A stretch of DNA of 46,662 bases from JBBIVP01 sp037439705 [NCBI: bacterium] (GTDB taxonomy: Bacteria > JBBIVP01): assembly GCA_037439705.1 (NCBI GenBank), contig JBBIVP010000001.1:1-46662 (forward strand), read 5' to 3'. A program made the position numbers and the translations under genes. Below are positions 33,586 through 42,387 of the stretch, piece by piece (the first letter of the stretch is position 1; every line of letters starts with the position of its first letter). The notes under the pieces are model-generated. The model was not told where the DNA came from. It was given only the letters and a program-made list of their open reading frames with translations, and made no database searches.

Positions 33586-35076
33586 CTATTTTTTCAATTT
33601 TTCAGCTGCCAGAAAGGAAAGCGCTGCGATGGTCAGGGTAGGATTAACCCCGAGAGGTGATGGAATGATGCTTCCATCGCATATATAAAGATTTTCCATT
33701 CCTCTTGCCATGAAATTATTGTCCACCACACATTTCCGTTCATCCCCTCCAATTGCACATGTTCCCATCGGATGATAGGCTGAAACAAGGATGTCCTCTT
33801 TAGAAGTTCTTTCAAGAACCTCTTCTGCCTCTTTTTTGCTTTTAACTTCTGTAAAAGATACTGTCCCGAGAAAAACCTTTTCCGCTCCTGCTGATAAAAA
33901 GAGTTCTGCTATCGCTAAAAGAGCCTTTTTCATCCTTTTTATATCAGAGTCTTTAAAGGTGTAAAAAATCCTTGGGGTTATATCGGATGAAGCCCTTACC
34001 CTTCCTGAAGATTCTTCTTTAATCATGCCTCCAAATACTACTGCGTGTTTGTATAGATCAATCGCATTTTTTATCTCTTCAAGGTAAAATGGAGTGGCCA
34101 TCATAAAAAGTTCAATTGGTGGAAAACCTCCTTCTATTCTTATTCCTTCATCTTCAAACTCTTCAACCATATACCCCTGTATTATGGAGTTCCACATCTC
34201 GGTTTCTTCTGGAAAGTATCCCATATTTCCCACAGCTGGATGGATGTGGAGATTTTCTCCAACCCTTCCGTTTGAATTGCAGAGGTTGTTGTGAAGGAGG
34301 AGAACAGGGGTCATAAGGCTTCCAGCAGAAAGGACAAACCTGTCTGCAGAAATACTGAATTTTCCAGCTTTCCTTCCCTCATTATCAATCACCCATCCCG
34401 AAATTTTCCTCACAATTCCCTTTTCGGACTCTATCTTTATTGCCTTGCTCATAGGATATATGTAAAGATTTTCAATTTTTCCGTTTTCCATAAATGTATT
34501 GAAAACAGTCTTTTTGGCTCCAACAAAGCAACCGAGATTGCAATTTCCACATCCGATACAGCCATCAGCACTTCTCGGGATGAATCTTCCTTTCCAGCCC
34601 AGCTTTTCTGCTCCATTTTTTATAAGAAGGTTTCCTTTCCCTGCAACCGATGGGTCAGCGGGTGAAACGAAAAGTGTCCTTTCTGCCTCTTCAAAGAATT
34701 TTTCAAGGTCATTGTAGGAATATCCGAAGTCAAAATTTTTCTGCCATCCATCAATCACTTGAGGATTCGGTCTCAAGCATGTTCCTGAGTATATTTCCAT
34801 TGTTCCGCCCACAAGACTCCCCGCTGTTAAGGCTACAGGAGGCAATCCAATAGTTATCATGAAACCAGAATTCATATAGAGGTCCCTCATTGTTTTGAAG
34901 GCATGTCTCGTGTAGTTCTCCTGTGGAACAAAAGGACCTGCTTCAAGAAGAATTACCTTTAATCCAGCCTTTGCCAGTTTTGAACCTATTATTCCCCCTC
35001 CTATGCCAGACCCCACTATACAGACATCACATTTTTCGTTGAACCCATTCTTAATCTCTTCAATTTTTAGAATCAT
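33586..35076 (-). CDS. GMC-type flavoprotein oxidoreductase with a 4-Cys cluster motif
   Basis: FAD-dependent alcohol/sterol/sugar-type dehydrogenase, 496 residues. N-terminal dinucleotide fold V-C-I-V-G-S-G-I-G-G-G-I-I-G with the FAD Glu in L-L-E-A-G; G-S-L-V-G-G-T in the flavin region; C-terminal Y-H-P-M-G-T-C-A-I-G and G-V-N-P-T-L-T-I-A with the catalytic His/Asn pair positions. In the middle, Cys173, Cys176, Cys179 and Cys183 (C-I-G-C-G-N-C-N-L-G-C) make a C-x2-C-x2-C-x3-C motif like a 4Fe-4S site, a feature of one COG2303 branch. No signal peptide. ATGA overlap with the exported partner gene. Substrate unknown; lipophilic alcohol is a guess. Confidence 0.87.
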   Translation of the reverse strand: MILKIEEIKNGFNEKCDVCIVGSGIGGGIIGSKLAKAGLKVILLEAGPFVPQENYTRHAFKTMRDLYMNSGFMITIGLPPVALTAGSLVGGTMEIYSGTCLRPNPQVIDGWQKNFDFGYSYNDLEKFFEEAERTLFVSPADPSVAGKGNLLIKNGAEKLGWKGRFIPRSADGCIGCGNCNLGCFVGAKKTVFNTFMENGKIENLYIYPMSKAIKIESEKGIVRKISGWVIDNEGRKAGKFSISADRFVLSAGSLMTPVLLLHNNLCNSNGRVGENLHIHPAVGNMGYFPEETEMWNSIIQGYMVEEFEDEGIRIEGGFPPIELFMMATPFYLEEIKNAIDLYKHAVVFGGMIKEESSGRVRASSDITPRIFYTFKDSDIKRMKKALLAIAELFLSAGAEKVFLGTVSFTEVKSKKEAEEVLERTSKEDILVSAYHPMGTCAIGGDERKCVVDNNFMARGMENLYICDGSIIPSPLGVNPTLTIAALSFLAAEKLKK

Positions 35077-35531
35077 GCCTTATAGTTTATTCCCAGTTCT
35101 TTTTTCAGGTTTTCATCGGAAAAGTAATAAAGCGTTGGAAGGGTTTTGAGAGAGAAAAGCAAAAGCCTCACCATTTTGAATCTGCTTTTTGCCATTTTTC
35201 TTATAAATTCCTCCCTCTTTTTAAGCGGTAAGGAGGAAAACCTTTTGAAAGAATAGAGAAAAATTACTGGAGAAAATTCAAGAAACCTCATCATCCATTT
35301 GAGCCCCAATTTTGCATCTTTTGGAAGTTTGTTGAAATAAATTTTCATCTCTTTCTTAAATTCTTCTTTGTTGAATTCCCTTGATGAGACAAATTCCTTC
35401 TGAAAGAGGGTTTCACCTAAGGATGTGAGCGGTTCTCCCTGAATACCCTCTTCCCTTTTTGAACATCCGTAGAACCCAGTTATTGAAATTGAAATGGTTA
35501 AGCCAGAGATTATAAATTCTCTTCTCTTCAT
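35073..35531 (-). CDS. Small exported partner subunit of the GMC oxidoreductase
   Basis: 152 residues. The N-terminus M-K-R-R-E-F-I then a hydrophobic stretch and G-F-Y-G-C-S-K reads as a twin-arginine lipoprotein signal (Cys23). The mature part is helical and basic, with L-K-W-M-M-R-F-L-E-F-S-P, F-K-R-F-S-S-L-P-L-K-K-R and L-L-L-F-S-L-K-T-L-P-T-L-Y-Y. Small proteins with this layout, related to gluconate dehydrogenase subunit 3, accompany GMC oxidoreductases; a twin-Arg signal on the small subunit could carry the signal-less flavoprotein out in complex. Overlaps TetR and GMC genes by 4 bases each. Confidence 0.7.
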   Translation of the reverse strand: MKRREFIISGLTISISITGFYGCSKREEGIQGEPLTSLGETLFQKEFVSSREFNKEEFKKEMKIYFNKLPKDAKLGLKWMMRFLEFSPVIFLYSFKRFSSLPLKKREEFIRKMAKSRFKMVRLLLFSLKTLPTLYYFSDENLKKELGINYKA

Positions 35532-36115
35532 TCTTTATTTAAAGCCCTGGTATAAAACTCAACGCCTTCCTCAATTATTTCATCAGGAGATACAGGAAGT
35601 TTTTCTTCAACGAACTGAAAGAGGAGTTCCTTAATGATTCCTGATGCTATATGGGATACAACCTTTGGCTGAACTTTTCTTATGATTTTTTTCTCCATAC
35701 AGAAATTGAGAAACCTTTCCGATATGTCAAGGAGATGCTGGATGTAGAAATCTACTTTTTTGCTGAAAGCGGTTCCTGCTATTCCTTCCCTGTAAAGGAT
35801 TTTTGTGAGGTCTTTATTTCTCGTCACAATCTCCTTGAATACATCTGATACCCTTTTTATATGGTCGCAGAAGTCTTTATAGGTTCTCAGCGTGTCATAG
35901 TGAATGTCAGCAAAATCCTGTATCACTTCTTTCATAAAATTCTCAAGGAGTTCATTAAAAATCTCGGTCTTGTTTTTGTAATAAAGATAAAAAGTTCCTC
36001 TTGATATCCTTGCTTCCTTTATAATGTCCTTTACTGTTGTACCGCTGAATCCTTTTTTGGCAAAAACCTTTATCGCTGCATCAATTATGCTCTTTTCTGC
36101 CTTTTTCCTTGGCAC
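35528..36115 (-). CDS. TetR-family transcriptional regulator
   Basis: 195 residues. N-terminal TetR helix-turn-helix: I-I-D-A-A-I-K-V-F-A-K-K-G-F-S-G-T-T-V-K-D-I-I-type sequence, then S-R-G-T-F-Y-L-Y-Y-K-N-K (about residues 8-55). The ligand-binding domain is generic. It starts with GTG (36113-36115); the ATG two bases upstream is out of frame. It heads the operon with the small subunit and GMC genes, so it probably senses the substrate or a related lipophilic compound and represses its own operon. Confidence 0.9.
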   Translation of the reverse strand: MPRKKAEKSIIDAAIKVFAKKGFSGTTVKDIIKEARISRGTFYLYYKNKTEIFNELLENFMKEVIQDFADIHYDTLRTYKDFCDHIKRVSDVFKEIVTRNKDLTKILYREGIAGTAFSKKVDFYIQHLLDISERFLNFCMEKKIIRKVQPKVVSHIASGIIKELLFQFVEEKLPVSPDEIIEEGVEFYTRALNKE

Positions 36116-36121
36116 ATAGAA

Positions 36122-36150
36122 ATTTTATCTCATTTTAGACATCGTGTCAA
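36122..36150 (-). promoter_or_regulatory. Promoter and possible operator of the TetR-GMC operon
   Basis: Minus strand TTGACA (36145-36150), 17-base spacer, TAAAAT (36122-36127), 6 bases to GTG. Perfect -35 with no ribosome site: leaderless transcript predicted. GACA-CGA-TGTC, a short palindrome, overlaps the -35 and could be part of a TetR operator. Confidence 0.7.
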
Positions 36151-36361
36151 GTTTTTTGCAAAACTTCCCTTTTTAATTTTTCTGTTTTGTAATTGGCAAA
36201 TTTTTCCAAAGATGTTTTTGGGTAAGGAGGAGTGTTTTCTTGGTTTTAAATAATATAAAAAAATAAACAAAAAAGAATTTTTTAAAAAGAAAAACCTTAA
36301 ACGAACCTTTTATAAAAATCTCTCATTCTCAAAATTTCTTTATCCCCGCACCATCTTTTTG

Positions 36362-36393
36362 GAAAAACTTTCCTCTTACCTATGTTTAAGAGG
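36362..36393 (-). terminator. Hairpin terminator after pilC
   Basis: Four bases past the pilC stop, CCTCTTA and TAAGAGG (36372-36378 and 36387-36393) form a perfect 7-bp stem with an 8-base loop, followed on the minus strand by AAAG and a run of five T. Moderately good rho-independent terminator. Confidence 0.55.
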
Positions 36394-36396
36394 CGG

Positions 36397-37614
36397 TTAT
36401 TTTATCAGTGTGGCAAGTTTGAAGATGGGGAGGTACATAGAAACAAGGAGTCCTCCCACAACACCTCCAAGAAATACAACCATAAGGGGTTCAATCATGC
36501 TTGCTAATGCTGCAACTGCCGCATCAACCTCCTCATCATAAAAATCTGCAATTTTAGAAAGCATCTGGTCAAGGGCACCTGTATTTTCACCAACGGATAT
36601 CATTTGAATTACCATGCTAGGAAACAGATTTGATTCTTTTAAAGGCTCTACTATATGTTTTCCTTCGGCTACCCCCGCTTTCACCTTCATTATTGCTTCT
36701 TTCACAATGGTATTACCAATTCCTCTTGCTGATATGTCAATCGCTTCAAGGATTGGCACTCCGCTTGAAAGCATGGTTGAAAGTGTTCTTGAAAACCTTG
36801 CTACAGCAATTTTTATTATGAGGGATTGAAACATTGGAATTTTAAGAAGGAACGAATCTATAGCCCTTTTTCCCCAGGGCGTTCTGTAAATCCTTCTTAT
36901 TCCATAAAATACTCCAATTCCTACTATGATAATAATGTGAAGATTCGCTCTCAGGAATTTGCTCATATTTATGACAATTCTTGTAGGGGTAGGGAGGTTT
37001 CCACCGAATCCTGCGAACATCTTTTCAAAGGTTGGAATAACGAATGTAAGAATGACCGCCACAACTCCCACCGCAACAACAAGGACGATAATTGGATAGG
37101 TCATAGCGCTTTTAACCTGTCCCTTCAATTTCTCTGCCTTTTCTATATAGGTAGCAAGCCTTAAGAGGACCTGCTCCATAACACCTCCCATTTCAGCGGC
37201 TGCTATGAGGTTTATATACAGGTCGTCAAAAACATTTTGATATTTTCTTAAGGCATCAGCAAAAGTTGAACCTGCCTCAACCGTTGTTTTTACATCAAGG
37301 ATGATTTTCTTAAATGTCTGATTTTTCTGCTGGGTTCCGAGTATTTCAAGACACTGGTTGATTGGAAGTCCTGCCCCTATCATAACAGCGAATTGCCTTG
37401 TAAAAACCATCAATTCCTTTGCTTTTACTTTCTGCGTGAACCTCTTTATAATTTCTGATATACTGAAACCTCCCTCTTTCTTCTCCTTCAGGCTCGTGAT
37501 GGTAATGCCTTGAGCTTTTAATACAGCCTCTACGCTTGCCTGATTTAAGGCATCAATTGTCCCCCTCCTTGTTAGCCCTTCCTTCGTTTTTCCTTCCCAG
37601 ACATATGTTGGCAT
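36397..37614 (-). CDS. pilC: Type IV pilus inner-membrane platform protein
   Basis: Platform on which the PilB and PilT motors act to assemble and retract pili (PilC/GspF family). 405 residues. N-terminal soluble segment M-P-T-Y-V-W-E-G-K-T-K-E-G, then two homologous T2SSF domains (about residues 70-195 and 275-398): F-T-R-Q-F-A-V-M-I-G-A-G-L-P-I in the first and F-S-R-T-L-S-T-M-L-S-S-G-V-P-I in the second, each followed by membrane helices (about 170-195, 220-240, 375-398). Ribosome site AAGGGGG upstream; 14 bases after pilT. Last gene of pilB-pilT-pilC. Confidence 0.96.
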   Translation of the reverse strand: MPTYVWEGKTKEGLTRRGTIDALNQASVEAVLKAQGITITSLKEKKEGGFSISEIIKRFTQKVKAKELMVFTRQFAVMIGAGLPINQCLEILGTQQKNQTFKKIILDVKTTVEAGSTFADALRKYQNVFDDLYINLIAAAEMGGVMEQVLLRLATYIEKAEKLKGQVKSAMTYPIIVLVVAVGVVAVILTFVIPTFEKMFAGFGGNLPTPTRIVINMSKFLRANLHIIIIVGIGVFYGIRRIYRTPWGKRAIDSFLLKIPMFQSLIIKIAVARFSRTLSTMLSSGVPILEAIDISARGIGNTIVKEAIMKVKAGVAEGKHIVEPLKESNLFPSMVIQMISVGENTGALDQMLSKIADFYDEEVDAAVAALASMIEPLMVVFLGGVVGGLLVSMYLPIFKLATLIK

Positions 37615-37628
37615 CTTTTACCCCCTTA

Positions 37629-38735
37629 TTATGTATTGTTTGGCACAGCTGGTTTCTTTACAACTTTCCCACCGCCTGCAAACATCTGCCTCAATTCATC
37701 AGGTTCAGGGCTTCTTCCGAGCGCCTCCTCCATTGTTATGAGTTTTTTCATTGCAAGTTGGTAAAGGGATTGGTTCATTGTCTGCATTCCGTGCATTGCC
37801 TGACCTATCTGCATGAGGGAGTATATCTGGTGGATCTTTTCCTCCCTTATGAGGTTTCTTATTGCAGCATTTGGTAGAAGAATTTCAACAGCAAGAATCC
37901 TTCCTGGCATATTCGCTTTTGGCAAAAGGTTTTGACATATTATTCCTTCAAGTATGAAAGAGAGTTGGGCTCTAACCTGCGACTGTTGATATGGTGGAAA
38001 GACATCTATTATTCTGTTTATTGTTTGAACAGCATTATTTGTATGAAGGGTTGCAAACACAAGGTGTCCGGTTTCTGCTATCGTTAGTGCTGCTTCAATT
38101 GTTTCAAGGTCTCTCATCTCTCCTATCAGAATTACATCCGGGTCCTGCCTCAAGATGTACTTGAGCGCGTTTTTGAAACTTTTTGTATCCGCTCCAACCT
38201 CTCTCTGATTGACTATACAATTTTTATGGGGATGGAGGTATTCTATCGGGTCCTCAATTGTTATTATGTGAAGTTCTTTCTCAGCGTTTATAATGTCTAT
38301 GAGTGATGCGAGGGTTGTTGATTTCCCTGAGCCAGTGGGACCTGTCACCAGCACAAGTCCTCTCGGTTTTCTTGTGAGTTCCCTCAAAATTGGTGGGAGA
38401 CCCAATTCCTCAGGCGATTTTATTTCAAAGGGAATAGCCCTGAATGCTCCACCAACTGCTCCCCTCTGGACAAATAGATTCGCCCTGAACCTTGAAAGCC
38501 CTTTTATTCCAAAAGAGAAGTCAAGTTCGTTTTCCTCCTCAAATTTCTGTTTCTGGGCTTCTGTGAGGAGACTATAGCAGAGTTGTTTTGTGTCCGTAGG
38601 GGTAAGAGGAGGAATTCCCTGAACCGGCACAAGTTTTCCATCTATTCTGAGCCTTGGTGGAGTTCCTGTTGTTATGTGAAGGTCAGATGCCCCCTTTTCC
38701 TTCATTAACCTCAGAAGTTGGTGCATATTCGTCAT
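37629..38735 (-). CDS. pilT: Type IV pilus retraction ATPase PilT
   Basis: Hexameric ATPase driving pilus retraction and twitching or DNA uptake. 368 residues. N-terminal PAS-like domain (A-S-D-L-H-I-T), Walker A G-P-T-G-S-G-K-S-T-T-L, Asp box and Walker B D-P-D-V-I-L-I-G-E-M-R-D, His box H-L-V-F-A-T-L-H-T-N-N-A, and the PilT-specific A-I-R-N-L-I-R-E segment near residue 290, which separates it from PilB. Ribosome site GAGGAG; between pilB and pilC. Confidence 0.97.
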   Translation of the reverse strand: MTNMHQLLRLMKEKGASDLHITTGTPPRLRIDGKLVPVQGIPPLTPTDTKQLCYSLLTEAQKQKFEEENELDFSFGIKGLSRFRANLFVQRGAVGGAFRAIPFEIKSPEELGLPPILRELTRKPRGLVLVTGPTGSGKSTTLASLIDIINAEKELHIITIEDPIEYLHPHKNCIVNQREVGADTKSFKNALKYILRQDPDVILIGEMRDLETIEAALTIAETGHLVFATLHTNNAVQTINRIIDVFPPYQQSQVRAQLSFILEGIICQNLLPKANMPGRILAVEILLPNAAIRNLIREEKIHQIYSLMQIGQAMHGMQTMNQSLYQLAMKKLITMEEALGRSPEPDELRQMFAGGGKVVKKPAVPNNT

Positions 38736-38749
38736 CTTTTTCTCCTCAA

Positions 38750-40468
38750 TTAATCTGCTGCTGTTACCCTTATAACCTCTTTTATGTCAACTAACCCTTC
38801 CTTAAGTTTGTTGAGGGCGGAGCGTCTGAGCGTTTTCATACCAAGTGCTATACCTGCTTTCTTAAGCTCGCCAGCAGAGGCATTGTTCAGAATCAATTCT
38901 TTCAATTCTTCATAAAGTGGCATTATCTCATATACTGCAATTCTTCCCTTATATCCCCCATTACACTTTTCGCATCCCCTGCCTCTATATATTTTCAACC
39001 CCTCAACCTCGTCAGGCGTCATTCCCAATTCAACAAGGACCTTTGGTGAGACCTTTTCCTCTTCTTTACAGTTCTGACATATCTTTCTACAAAGCCTCTG
39101 GGCTCCAACAAGGTTTAAAGAGGCGGTTAAAAGGAACGGTTCAATTCCCATGTTGAGTAGCCTTGTTACTGTGCTCGGTGCATCGTTTGTATGAAGGGTG
39201 GAGAGGACGAGGTGTCCGGTAAGAGCAGCCTTAATGGCGATCTCAGCAGTTTCATAATCCCTTATCTCTCCAACCATTATTATATCAGGATCCTGCCTCA
39301 GGAATGCCCTGAGAGCGGCTGCGAAAGAGAGTCCCACATCTTCCCTTATATGAACCTGATTTATTCCTGGAAGGTTGTATTCAACAGGGTCTTCTGCGGT
39401 TGATATGTTGACATCCACCTTGTTCAATTCTGAAAGGGCTGAATAGAGGGTGGTGGTTTTTCCGCTTCCCGTTGGTCCTGTTATAAGCACCATCCCGTAG
39501 GGCTTGTTTATCGCCTCTTTAAAATGCTTGAGCTGGTCCTCCTCAAAACCCAGTTTTGTCATATCAAGTTGTAGATTGGATTTATCAAGAAGCCTTATAA
39601 CTATTTTTTCACCGAATACGGTTGGAAGGCAGGAGACCCTCATATCTATATCGTTGTTTCCTACCCTCATCTTTATCCTTCCATCCTGGGGTCTCCTTTT
39701 TTCATCCAATTGCATATCTGACATAATTTTAACCCTTGAAGTGATTGCGTTCTTCATCTTTAATGGTGGTTTTACAACTTCCTGCAGAACCCCATCAATC
39801 CTCAACCTTATGCGGAATTCCTTTTCGTAAGGCTCCATATGGATATCGCTTGCCTTAAGCCTTACGGCATCGTGTATTAGTTTGTTAACAAATTTAACAA
39901 CTGGCGCATCCTCTGCAGCCCTCTTTAACTCTTCCGCCCCTTCCTCCGCTTCCTTCTCCTCAATCACCTCTAATCCCACCTCCTCTCCTTCAAAAATCTC
40001 CTGAAATCCCTTCTCAACGACTGGAGCCTGTTCTTCCTTTATTCCATAATATTCCTCTATTGCTTTCATAATCTGATGCTCAAGAGCAACTACGGGCTCC
40101 GTATTGTATCCTGTCAAAAAGTTTATTTCATCTATAGCAGAAAGGTTTGTGGGGTCACTCATTGCCACCATGAGGGTTGGGCCAGTTCTTCTAATTGCTA
40201 TGAGTTTGTGCCTTCTTGCCACATCCGCTGGAATTATTCTCACAACATCAGGGTCAAGTTTCACCTTTTCAAGGTTGACTGATGGAAGTTTGTAAGTTTT
40301 TGCCAGAAACTGAAGAATTTCGTTTTCCTTCAATATTCCGAGGCTTGTTAAAGCCTCTCCTATCCTTATATTTTTTTCCTTTGCTTCTTTAAGGGCATCC
40401 TGAAATTGTTTTGGAGTTATAAGGTTCTCTTTAAGAAGTATTTCTCCCAATCTCTCGTCTTTTGGCAT
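38750..40468 (-). CDS. pilB: Type IV pilus assembly ATPase PilB
   Basis: Extension motor powering pilin polymerisation. 572 residues. N-terminal GspE/MshEN domain (L-G-E-I-L-L-K-E-N-L-I-T), a Glu-rich linker (about 150-185), then the ATPase core: K-A-S-D-I-H-M-E-P, Walker A G-P-T-G-S-G-K-T-T-T-L-Y, D-P-D-I-I-M-V-G-E-I-R-D, H-L-V-L-S-T-L-H-T-N-D-A, and a zinc-binding tetracysteine (C-R-K-I-C-Q-N-C, C-E-K-C). Ribosome site AAAAGGAGG. No pilin, PilQ or PilM-P genes are in the window. Confidence 0.97.
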   Translation of the reverse strand: MPKDERLGEILLKENLITPKQFQDALKEAKEKNIRIGEALTSLGILKENEILQFLAKTYKLPSVNLEKVKLDPDVVRIIPADVARRHKLIAIRRTGPTLMVAMSDPTNLSAIDEINFLTGYNTEPVVALEHQIMKAIEEYYGIKEEQAPVVEKGFQEIFEGEEVGLEVIEEKEAEEGAEELKRAAEDAPVVKFVNKLIHDAVRLKASDIHMEPYEKEFRIRLRIDGVLQEVVKPPLKMKNAITSRVKIMSDMQLDEKRRPQDGRIKMRVGNNDIDMRVSCLPTVFGEKIVIRLLDKSNLQLDMTKLGFEEDQLKHFKEAINKPYGMVLITGPTGSGKTTTLYSALSELNKVDVNISTAEDPVEYNLPGINQVHIREDVGLSFAAALRAFLRQDPDIIMVGEIRDYETAEIAIKAALTGHLVLSTLHTNDAPSTVTRLLNMGIEPFLLTASLNLVGAQRLCRKICQNCKEEEKVSPKVLVELGMTPDEVEGLKIYRGRGCEKCNGGYKGRIAVYEIMPLYEELKELILNNASAGELKKAGIALGMKTLRRSALNKLKEGLVDIKEVIRVTAAD

Positions 40469-40540
40469 CTCAAACCTCCTTTTCTATCATTACATTTTTA
40501 ACCCCTGTTTTCAACATTTTTCTTATATCACAATTTTTAT

Positions 40541-40546
40541 TATAAT
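40541..40546 (+). promoter_or_regulatory. -10 box of the THEP1/mnmE/rph/mltG operon
   Basis: Perfect TATAAT, 7 bases before the ATG at 40554, no ribosome site and no recognisable -35 at 16-18 bases. Predicts a leaderless mRNA for the first gene of a six-gene operon. Confidence 0.45.
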
Positions 40547-40553
40547 TCAACTT

Positions 40554-41084
40554 ATGAAAATTTTCATAACGGGAAAACCGGGTTCGGGTAAGACAACTTT
40601 AATAAAGGAAGTTCTAAAAATTTTACAGGGAATTTCAGTTTGCGGATTTTATACGGAAGAGATAAGAGAAGGAGGAGAGAGGAAGGGATTTAAGGTTATT
40701 ACCCTTATGACAAAAAAGGAGGGATTACTCGCGCACACAGAATTTGACAAAAAATTCTCTGTTGGAAAATACGGGGTTGCCCTTTACGGGTTTGAAAGGA
40801 TAATATCCGATGAGTTTGAGAAAGGAGATTCTGCTTCCCTTTATGTTATTGATGAGGTTGGACCCATGGAATGTTTTTCTCAAAAATTCGTAAAAATTGT
40901 TGAAGACATCCTTTATGGGAATTCAAGAGTTATTGGAACTGTCAAACTTAAATGGAGTGGATTGATGGAGAAGGTCAGAAATTCTCCTTCTGTTAAACTC
41001 TTTCATTTAACAGAGAAAAACAGAAACCAAATTTTATCGGAAATCATCAGAATTTTAAAGAAGGAATATGAAGGAATTTACTGA
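40554..41084 (+). CDS. THEP1-like nucleoside-triphosphatase
   Basis: 176 residues, NTPase_1 (COG1618) family, found mostly in archaea and thermophilic bacteria; hydrolyses ATP/GTP and other NTPs in vitro, physiological role unclear. Walker A F-I-T-G-K-P-G-S-G-K-T-T at the N-terminus, G-F-Y-T-E-E-I-R, and Walker B V-I-D-E-V-G-P-M-E-C, the family's D-E-x-G-x-M-E signature. Its end overlaps mnmE by 17 bases. Association with a tRNA-modification GTPase and RNase PH suggests nucleotide or RNA metabolism. Confidence 0.9.
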   Translation: MKIFITGKPGSGKTTLIKEVLKILQGISVCGFYTEEIREGGERKGFKVITLMTKKEGLLAHTEFDKKFSVGKYGVALYGFERIISDEFEKGDSASLYVIDEVGPMECFSQKFVKIVEDILYGNSRVIGTVKLKWSGLMEKVRNSPSVKLFHLTEKNRNQILSEIIRILKKEYEGIY

Positions 41085-42387
41085 TACTATATGTGCACCA
41101 TCCACTCCTCTTCAGGAAAGTGGAATAGCGGTTGTGAGAATAAGTGGCCCATCAGCATTGAAGGTAATAGAAGGAATTTTCAAGACACATAAGAAGATAG
41201 AGCCCGAAAGGGTAATAATGGGAAAGATAAAAATTTCTGATATAGAGGACAGGGCGATTCTTCTTTATTTCAAAGAGCCAAACTCCTATACCGGGGAAGA
41301 TGTGGTTGAACTTCAGGTGCACGGAAACCCTCTTCTCGTAAGAAAACTGATAGATGCTCTCATTCAAAACGGAGTAAGGCTTGCAGAGCCAGGGGAGTTT
41401 ACGAAGAGGGCATTTCTTAACGGAAAGATGGACCTCATCCAGGCAGAATCGGTTGCAAGGCTCATATCCGCAAAATCGGAGAAAGCCTTGAGGGTTGCCT
41501 CAAGGATAAGAAACGGTGAGCTAAGCGAGAGAATTTTTGAGTTGAGGGAGAACCTTCTAAAATTGCTTGTATCCGTTGAAGGCTCCATAGAATTTCCGGA
41601 CGACATTGCGACCGAGGAGAAGGATATTTTTGAGGGGATGAAAAGGGTAAGGGATGCTGTAAAGGAGTTAATAGAAAGAGGGAAAGAGGGAAGGAGGTTA
41701 TTTGAGGGATATAGGGTTGTTATAACTGGAAAGCCGAATGTGGGAAAATCAACCCTTTTCAACCGACTTCTCGGATATGAAAGGGCAATAGTGAGTCCTT
41801 ACCCCGGCACCACGAGGGATTACATAGATTCCATCATTTTTCTTGACGGAAAGGAAATAAGATTTTACGATACTGCTGGATTAAGGGAATCCCCTGAGCC
41901 CGTAGAGGAAAAGGGAGTGAGGCTTGCCAGAAAACTCTCAGAAGAGGCGGATGTAACCATCGTGCTATTTGACGGAAGCGAACCGCCTCAAGATGAAGAT
42001 TTTTCGTTAATAAAAAATTTTCAGAAAAAATCAATTTTCGTCCTCAACAAAATTGATAAGGGACTGTCCCATGAATGGGAAAAAACTGGAATGAAATTCT
42101 TGAAGGTATCAGCCCTCAGTGGAGAGGGAATTGAGGAACTGAAAAAAGAGATTGCAAAATCTCTTGACAGGGAATTCGGAGACGAGGTTTTCCTGACCGA
42201 GATAAGGCATATAAAACTTCTTGAGGATGCAGAGAAGGAATTGTCCCTTGCACTTGAGACAGCCCAAAACCTTGAACTTATCGCTGAATCCCTGAGGTTT
42301 ACAAACAAAAAACTTGAGGAACTTTTAGGAATCACCTCAGAAGAAGTCATTGATGAGATATTCAAAAATTTCTGTGTTGGAAAATGA
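41068..42387 (+). CDS. mnmE: tRNA modification GTPase MnmE
   Basis: With MnmG installs the (carboxymethyl)aminomethyl group at wobble U34 of tRNA. 439 residues. N-terminal tetrahydrofolate-binding domain (D-T-I-C-A-P-S-T-P, Y-T-G-E-D-V-V-E-L-Q-V-H-G-N, P-G-E-F-T-K-R-A-F-L-N-G-K-M-D-L), central G domain (G-K-P-N-V-G-K-S-T-L-F-N, P-G-T-T-R-D-Y, D-T-A-G-L, N-K-I-D), and the C-terminal F-C-V-G-K that carries the catalytic Cys. All elements present. GAAGGA ribosome site inside the preceding gene. Confidence 0.98.
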   Translation: MKEFTDTICAPSTPLQESGIAVVRISGPSALKVIEGIFKTHKKIEPERVIMGKIKISDIEDRAILLYFKEPNSYTGEDVVELQVHGNPLLVRKLIDALIQNGVRLAEPGEFTKRAFLNGKMDLIQAESVARLISAKSEKALRVASRIRNGELSERIFELRENLLKLLVSVEGSIEFPDDIATEEKDIFEGMKRVRDAVKELIERGKEGRRLFEGYRVVITGKPNVGKSTLFNRLLGYERAIVSPYPGTTRDYIDSIIFLDGKEIRFYDTAGLRESPEPVEEKGVRLARKLSEEADVTIVLFDGSEPPQDEDFSLIKNFQKKSIFVLNKIDKGLSHEWEKTGMKFLKVSALSGEGIEELKKEIAKSLDREFGDEVFLTEIRHIKLLEDAEKELSLALETAQNLELIAESLRFTNKKLEELLGITSEEVIDEIFKNFCVGK

